Positions 5,144 through 8,237 of a DNA stretch of 8,237 nt are shown in pieces. Numbering within the stretch: the first letter of the stretch is position 1; the number at the start of each line of letters is the position of its first letter. The translations under genes were made by a program, and so were the position numbers. The notes under the pieces are model-generated. The model saw only the letters and a program-made list of their open reading frames with translations, was not told where the DNA came from and did no database searches. This stretch comes from Thermoflexus sp042408365 (GTDB lineage Bacteria; Chloroflexota; Anaerolineae; Thermoflexales; Thermoflexaceae). The DNA lies in NCBI RefSeq assembly GCF_042408365.1, contig NZ_JBHOQJ010000168.1:1-8237 (forward strand), written 5' to 3'.

Positions 5144-7531
5144 ATGGATCCCCGTAAGCTGCTTCTCGCCCTGCGCTTTGTTGGCCTTCGGACCGCCCTA
5201 CGGGCGGTGTGGAGTGCATGGGAACGCGATCGGGCTGAGCGTTCGATCCGGATCCCCCATCCGGTCCCCTGGCAACCGATCCGCCCCCTCGAACGGATGG
5301 ACCTGCTGCCCGACGGTGCCCGCTTCAACGGCCCCGACGCCGAACTGGAGGTCCGTTTCCTGGCCTCGGATGTCCTGCGTCTCACCTGGACCCCCGGCCT
5401 TCTTCCCCTGCCTTATGCGGTCGTCCGCGAAACGCTGGAGGAGACCCCGATCGCATGGGCCCCCCAGCCGGATGGTTGGGTGCTGGAGAGCTCCGCCGTT
5501 CGGATCGCCGTGAGCGCCCACGGCCGCCTGCGCTTTCAGACGCCGGCCGGATGCGTGTGGCGGGAGGAGGATCCTCCGGAGCGGGGAGGCGGGGCCTGGC
5601 GCCACCGGATCCGGCTCCGGCCTGAGGAACGATTATACGGCTTGGGGGAGCGAGCGGCACCGCTGAACCGCCGCGGCCGGGTCTACCGGATGTGGAATCG
5701 AGATCCGGGCGGGAGCTACGGTCCGGATGCGGATCCGCTTTACCTGGGCATCCCCCTCTGGCTCAGCCTGCACTCGGATGGGGCCTACCTGGTCTTCTAT
5801 GAGAATCCCTTCGACGCGATCTTCGACCTGGGGGCCACGGAGCCGGACGCGGCATGGGTGACCTTCGCCGGTGGCGCCTTGCGTTATTATGTGTTCTACG
5901 GCCCTCCGGCGCGCGCCATGAATCGCTACACGGAACTCACTGGCCGTCCGCCTTTGCCCCCTCGCTGGGCCCTCGGCTTCCACCAGTCCCGCTGGAGCTA
6001 TATGAGCGCTGAGGAGGTCCGCGCGGTGGCCCGGGGGTTCCAGGAGCATGAGCTCCCGCTGCAGGCCATCCACCTGGACATCGATTACATGGATGGCTAT
6101 CGGGTGTTCACCGTGGATCGCCGGCGATTTCCTGATCTCCCGGAGCTGATCCGCGAGTTGGAAGGGCAGGGGATCCGAACGGTGGTGATCCTGGATCCCG
6201 GGGTGAAGATCGATCCGGACCATCCTGTCTACCGAGAGGGGTGGAGGCAGGGGGCGTTCTGCCGCTTACCGGACGGGCGGATCTATCGCGGGCTGGTATG
6301 GCCGGGGTGGTGCGCCTTCCCGGACTTCACGGATCCCCAAGTGCGGAGGTGGTGGGGCTCCCATTATCGATCGTTTGTGGAGATGGACGTAGCCGGGTTC
6401 TGGCACGATATGAACGAACCCACCACGTTCACCGCGTGGGGGGAGCCCACATTCCCTCGGACGGTCCGTCACGCGTTGGAGGGGCGGGGAGGGGACCATC
6501 GGGAGGCGCACAATCTCTACGGCCTGTTGATGAATCAAGCTGCATGGGAGGCCTTACGGGAGCTGCGTCCGGATCGACGGCCTTTCCTGCTCACCCGATC
6601 GGGGTGGGCGGGCGTCCAGCGCTACGCATGGAACTGGACGGGGGACACGGAGAGCACATGGGCGATGCTCCGACGAACGCTGTCGGTCGTCCTGGGATTG
6701 GGGCTTTCCGGGATCCCATATACCGGCCCGGACATCGGAGGGTTCAGTGGGGCGCCGTCGGCGGAGCTGTTCATCCGCTGGTTCCAGGCGGCGGCGTTCA
6801 TGCCCTTCTTTCGGAGCCATGCGGCGAAGGGGACCCCGCGACGGGAGCCATGGGCCTTTGGGGAACCGGCCCTTTCCATCATTCGGGAATTCCTCCGCCT
6901 GCGGGTTCGCCTGTTGCCGTATCTTTACACGCTCGCTTGGGAGACGGCGCAGACCGGAGCGCCGCTGGTACGTCCCCTGTTCTGGCTGGATGAGAAGGAT
7001 CCTTCTTTGTGGGAAATCGAAGACGCCTTCCTGTTGGGGCCCGCCCTCCTGGTGGCGCCGGTGGTCGAGGAGGGCGCCCGTTCGCGCAAGGTGTTCCTTC
7101 CTTCGGGGGAGTGGTATGACTTCTGGAGCGATCAGCGGTTCGCAGGCCCAGGGACGGTGGAGGCGAGCGCCCCGCTGGAGCGCATCCCCATATTTGTTCG
7201 AGCGGGAAGCATCTTGCCGATGGCCGAGGGCGGCTTGACCTTGCACATCTATGTGCCCTCCACCGGGGGAGGGGAGGGGTCTCTCTATCATGATGATGGG
7301 GATGGGTTCGGCCCTTATCGGATGGCGCGCTTTCGCATGGAGCGGGAGGGGAACCGCGTGGGGCTTCGCTGGGTCGATGAAGGGGAGCTCCCGTGGCCGT
7401 GGGAGACCTTGACGTTGCGTTTCCATGGATTTTCGGTTCGCCGCGCGGTGGTCGATGGCCGAGAGATCCCTGTTCAGGGGGATTGTTTCACAGTGCGTCC
7501 GTTTCGAGAAGTTCAAATTAATGGATCATGA
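5144..7531 (+). CDS. Glycoside hydrolase family 31 alpha-glucosidase
   Basis: This is a retaining GH31 enzyme, most likely an alpha-glucosidase releasing glucose from non-reducing ends of maltose-type or other alpha-glucosides. Residue numbers here count from the upstream ATG at 5129. The N-terminal beta-sandwich is followed by the barrel. LDIDYMDGYRVFTVD (316-330) is the substrate-binding strand. WHDMNEP (425-431) carries the nucleophile D427, and WTGDTESTW (503-511) the acid/base D506. LLTRSG (487-492), GPDIGGF (533-539) and FRSHAAKGTP (561-570) are further active-site motifs, and C-terminal beta domains follow. The motifs are complete, and 795-800 residues is normal for the family. No signal peptide is evident: the N-terminus is an amphipathic, basic helix (LLLALRFVGLRTALRAVW), so the enzyme is probably cytosolic. 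ATG 5144 is preferred because GGAGA lies eight bases upstream; ATG 5129 has only AGGAT eleven bases away. The exact substrate (starch, xyloside or sulfoglycoside type) cannot be fixed by eye. It is divergent from an MFS transporter. Confidence 0.93.
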   Translation: MDPRKLLLALRFVGLRTALRAVWSAWERDRAERSIRIPHPVPWQPIRPLERMDLLPDGARFNGPDAELEVRFLASDVLRLTWTPGLLPLPYAVVRETLEETPIAWAPQPDGWVLESSAVRIAVSAHGRLRFQTPAGCVWREEDPPERGGGAWRHRIRLRPEERLYGLGERAAPLNRRGRVYRMWNRDPGGSYGPDADPLYLGIPLWLSLHSDGAYLVFYENPFDAIFDLGATEPDAAWVTFAGGALRYYVFYGPPARAMNRYTELTGRPPLPPRWALGFHQSRWSYMSAEEVRAVARGFQEHELPLQAIHLDIDYMDGYRVFTVDRRRFPDLPELIRELEGQGIRTVVILDPGVKIDPDHPVYREGWRQGAFCRLPDGRIYRGLVWPGWCAFPDFTDPQVRRWWGSHYRSFVEMDVAGFWHDMNEPTTFTAWGEPTFPRTVRHALEGRGGDHREAHNLYGLLMNQAAWEALRELRPDRRPFLLTRSGWAGVQRYAWNWTGDTESTWAMLRRTLSVVLGLGLSGIPYTGPDIGGFSGAPSAELFIRWFQAAAFMPFFRSHAAKGTPRREPWAFGEPALSIIREFLRLRVRLLPYLYTLAWETAQTGAPLVRPLFWLDEKDPSLWEIEDAFLLGPALLVAPVVEEGARSRKVFLPSGEWYDFWSDQRFAGPGTVEASAPLERIPIFVRAGSILPMAEGGLTLHIYVPSTGGGEGSLYHDDGDGFGPYRMARFRMEREGNRVGLRWVDEGELPWPWETLTLRFHGFSVRRAVVDGREIPVQGDCFTVRPFREVQINGS

Positions 7532-7939
7532 GGGTAACCAAATGACCTGCAGGATCCCCTGTTTCTCCAGCGCTCGGATTTCGGGATCTCCGGTCACCAG
7601 GGGAAGATCCATCTCGCGGGCCAGCTGGACGGCAAAGGCATCAGCCAGCGCGATCGCATAACGAGCCTTCAAACGAGCGGCTTCCAAAACCCGCTTCGCC
7701 GTAACTCCGACCGGCGTTACAGGTATCGAACGGCGGACATCCCACCAGAACGCGTCGGCCTCGTCTATCCCCCGGGCCCGAAAGAGCCGATAGTAAACCT
7801 CGCCCAGGTTGATCCATGAAACCCAACAGTGGAATTCCTCCTCGGCGGTCGCTCGCTCCAGGAACTTTTCCACCTGATCTGCTCCAGGCTCATCCTGCAG
7901 CCAGGACAGAAGGGCAAAGGCATCAAGGCAGACACTCAT
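7526..7939 (-). CDS. vapC: PIN-domain toxin, VapC-like ribonuclease
   Basis: This 137-residue protein has the length and acidic residue pattern of a VapC toxin, a Mg-dependent endoribonuclease that usually cleaves tRNA or rRNA. The four expected acidic positions are D6 (CLDAFALLSWL), E47 (NLGEVYY), D100 (ALADAFAVQLA) and D118 (LVTGDPEI), so the active site looks complete. The chosen ATG (7939) has GAGG nine bases upstream and overlaps the end of the antitoxin gene by 17 bases, a common toxin-antitoxin arrangement. Upstream in-frame starts at 7954, 7960 and further (to 8026) would lengthen the overlap and add residues not typical of PIN domains. The 3' end overlaps the 3' end of the convergent GH31 gene by six bases. 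Toxicity and RNA target are inferred from the family only. Confidence 0.88.
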   Translation of the reverse strand: MSVCLDAFALLSWLQDEPGADQVEKFLERATAEEEFHCWVSWINLGEVYYRLFRARGIDEADAFWWDVRRSIPVTPVGVTAKRVLEAARLKARYAIALADAFAVQLAREMDLPLVTGDPEIRALEKQGILQVIWLPS

Positions 7940-8174
7940 CTCGCCGTACCTCATCGGCATGTTCTGCAATATGCGCTTGAAGCGCTCCGGAACCAGCAAG
8001 GCGTCCCCGCCAGTACCGCCAGTCACTGCCGATAGAGGAGGGTAATCGAGTCAATATCACCCGATCCCCTTCTAATGTCACTACAAAGCGGTCTCCCTCC
8101 CGCATTCCTAAGGCCTCCCGCACCTCCCGGGGGAGCACAATCTGCCCTTTGGAGGAAAGCGTCACAATCGCCAC
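7923..8174 (-). CDS. AbrB/MazE-type (SpoVT-AbrB domain) antitoxin
   Basis: This 83-residue protein has the swapped-hairpin DNA-binding domain in its first 45 residues: VTLSSKGQIVLPREVREAL (4-22), GMREGDRF, then a valine-rich strand ending VILTRL (39-44). The remaining 39 or so residues should form the flexible tail that wraps the toxin. It starts with GTG at 8172-8174, preceded by GGAGGGG five bases upstream (8180-8186). An in-frame TAA further upstream excludes a longer start. It is the first gene of a two-gene operon with the PIN toxin and is expected to bind both the toxin and its own promoter. AbrB-type antitoxins paired with VapC toxins are well known, so the combination is ordinary. Confidence 0.88.
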   Translation of the reverse strand: MAIVTLSSKGQIVLPREVREALGMREGDRFVVTLEGDRVILTRLPSSIGSDWRYWRGRLAGSGALQAHIAEHADEVRRDECLP

Positions 8175-8207
8175 TTGTTCCCCTCCCTCTTAAGGGAAAG
8201 TTGAATA

Positions 8208-8213
8208 ATTTTA
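8208..8213 (-). promoter_or_regulatory. Possible -10 element of the toxin-antitoxin operon
   Basis: TAAAAT on the minus strand lies 34 bases before the GTG start in a short AT-rich patch, the only one nearby. Where the -35 should be (about 8231-8236) lies the G/C hairpin and no TTGACA-like hexamer. Autoregulation by the antitoxin would be expected here, but no clear operator repeat is visible. Confidence 0.25.
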
Positions 8214-8237
8214 GGGTGGGTGGGGCCGCCGAAGGCG
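8214..8237. repeat. Truncated G-rich hairpin related to the left-edge hairpin
   Basis: Three G-runs (GGGTGGGTGGGG) lead into CGCC-GAA-GGCG, a hairpin cut by the window edge. The minus strand of the left-edge element reads GGGGACCGCCGAAGGTGG, and this one reads GGGGCCGCCGAAGGCG. They share the core CCGCCGAAGG, the G-run before it and the GAA loop, and they lie in opposite orientation. This points to a recurring intergenic hairpin, perhaps a terminator family or a REP-like repeat. Two copies, one incomplete, cannot settle which. Confidence 0.45.

Noticed and set aside
7940..8026. Longer toxin start upstream of 7939
   Set aside because: The added residues do not resemble a PIN-domain start and would greatly extend overlap with the antitoxin; GAGG upstream of 7939 supports the shorter form.
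8214..8225. G-quadruplex in GGGTGGGTGGGG
   Set aside because: Only three G-runs are visible before the hairpin, and a fourth cannot be shown inside the window.
1..8237. CRISPR array, tRNA, rRNA, insertion sequence or phage defence system
   Set aside because: No regularly spaced repeats, cloverleaf-like stretches, transposase or defence domains were seen other than the ordinary toxin-antitoxin pair.

Overview
The window holds six protein genes, one decayed gene fragment and several short regulatory or repeat signals in high-GC DNA. Strong Shine-Dalgarno sites, the codon choice (GGG, CGG and CTG followed by ATC) and the family mix suggest a free-living, possibly thermophilic bacterium of the Chloroflexota type. 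That taxonomic guess is weak because no rRNA or other phylogenetic marker is present.

Layout. (1) Bases 1-3449, minus strand: an AtoE-type short-chain fatty acid transporter followed by acetoacetyl-CoA synthetase. They look like a two-gene operon for taking up and activating acetoacetate, ending in a long G/C hairpin at the left edge. (2) Bases about 3466-3660, plus strand: a previously hidden, frameshifted relic of the 5' end of a GH31 alpha-glucosidase gene. It fills the leader of the transporter gene. (3) Bases 3706-4935, minus strand: an MFS transporter, divergent from (4) an intact GH31 alpha-glucosidase at 5144-7531, plus strand. Together these look like a small glycoside import and hydrolysis locus. 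(5) Bases 7526-8174, minus strand: an AbrB/MazE-type antitoxin overlapping a PIN-domain (VapC-like) toxin. The toxin stop codon and the GH31 stop codon share the palindrome TCATGA. (6) The right edge runs into a hairpin with the same core as the one at the left edge.

The most notable points are the GH31 relic, whose differences from the intact gene are largely synonymous where the reading frame survives (an old functional paralogue that later decayed); the related hairpins at both ends of the window; and the strong excess of the palindrome GGATCC. I see no new multi-gene defence or biosynthetic system. No rRNA, tRNA, CRISPR array, insertion sequence or integrase was found.
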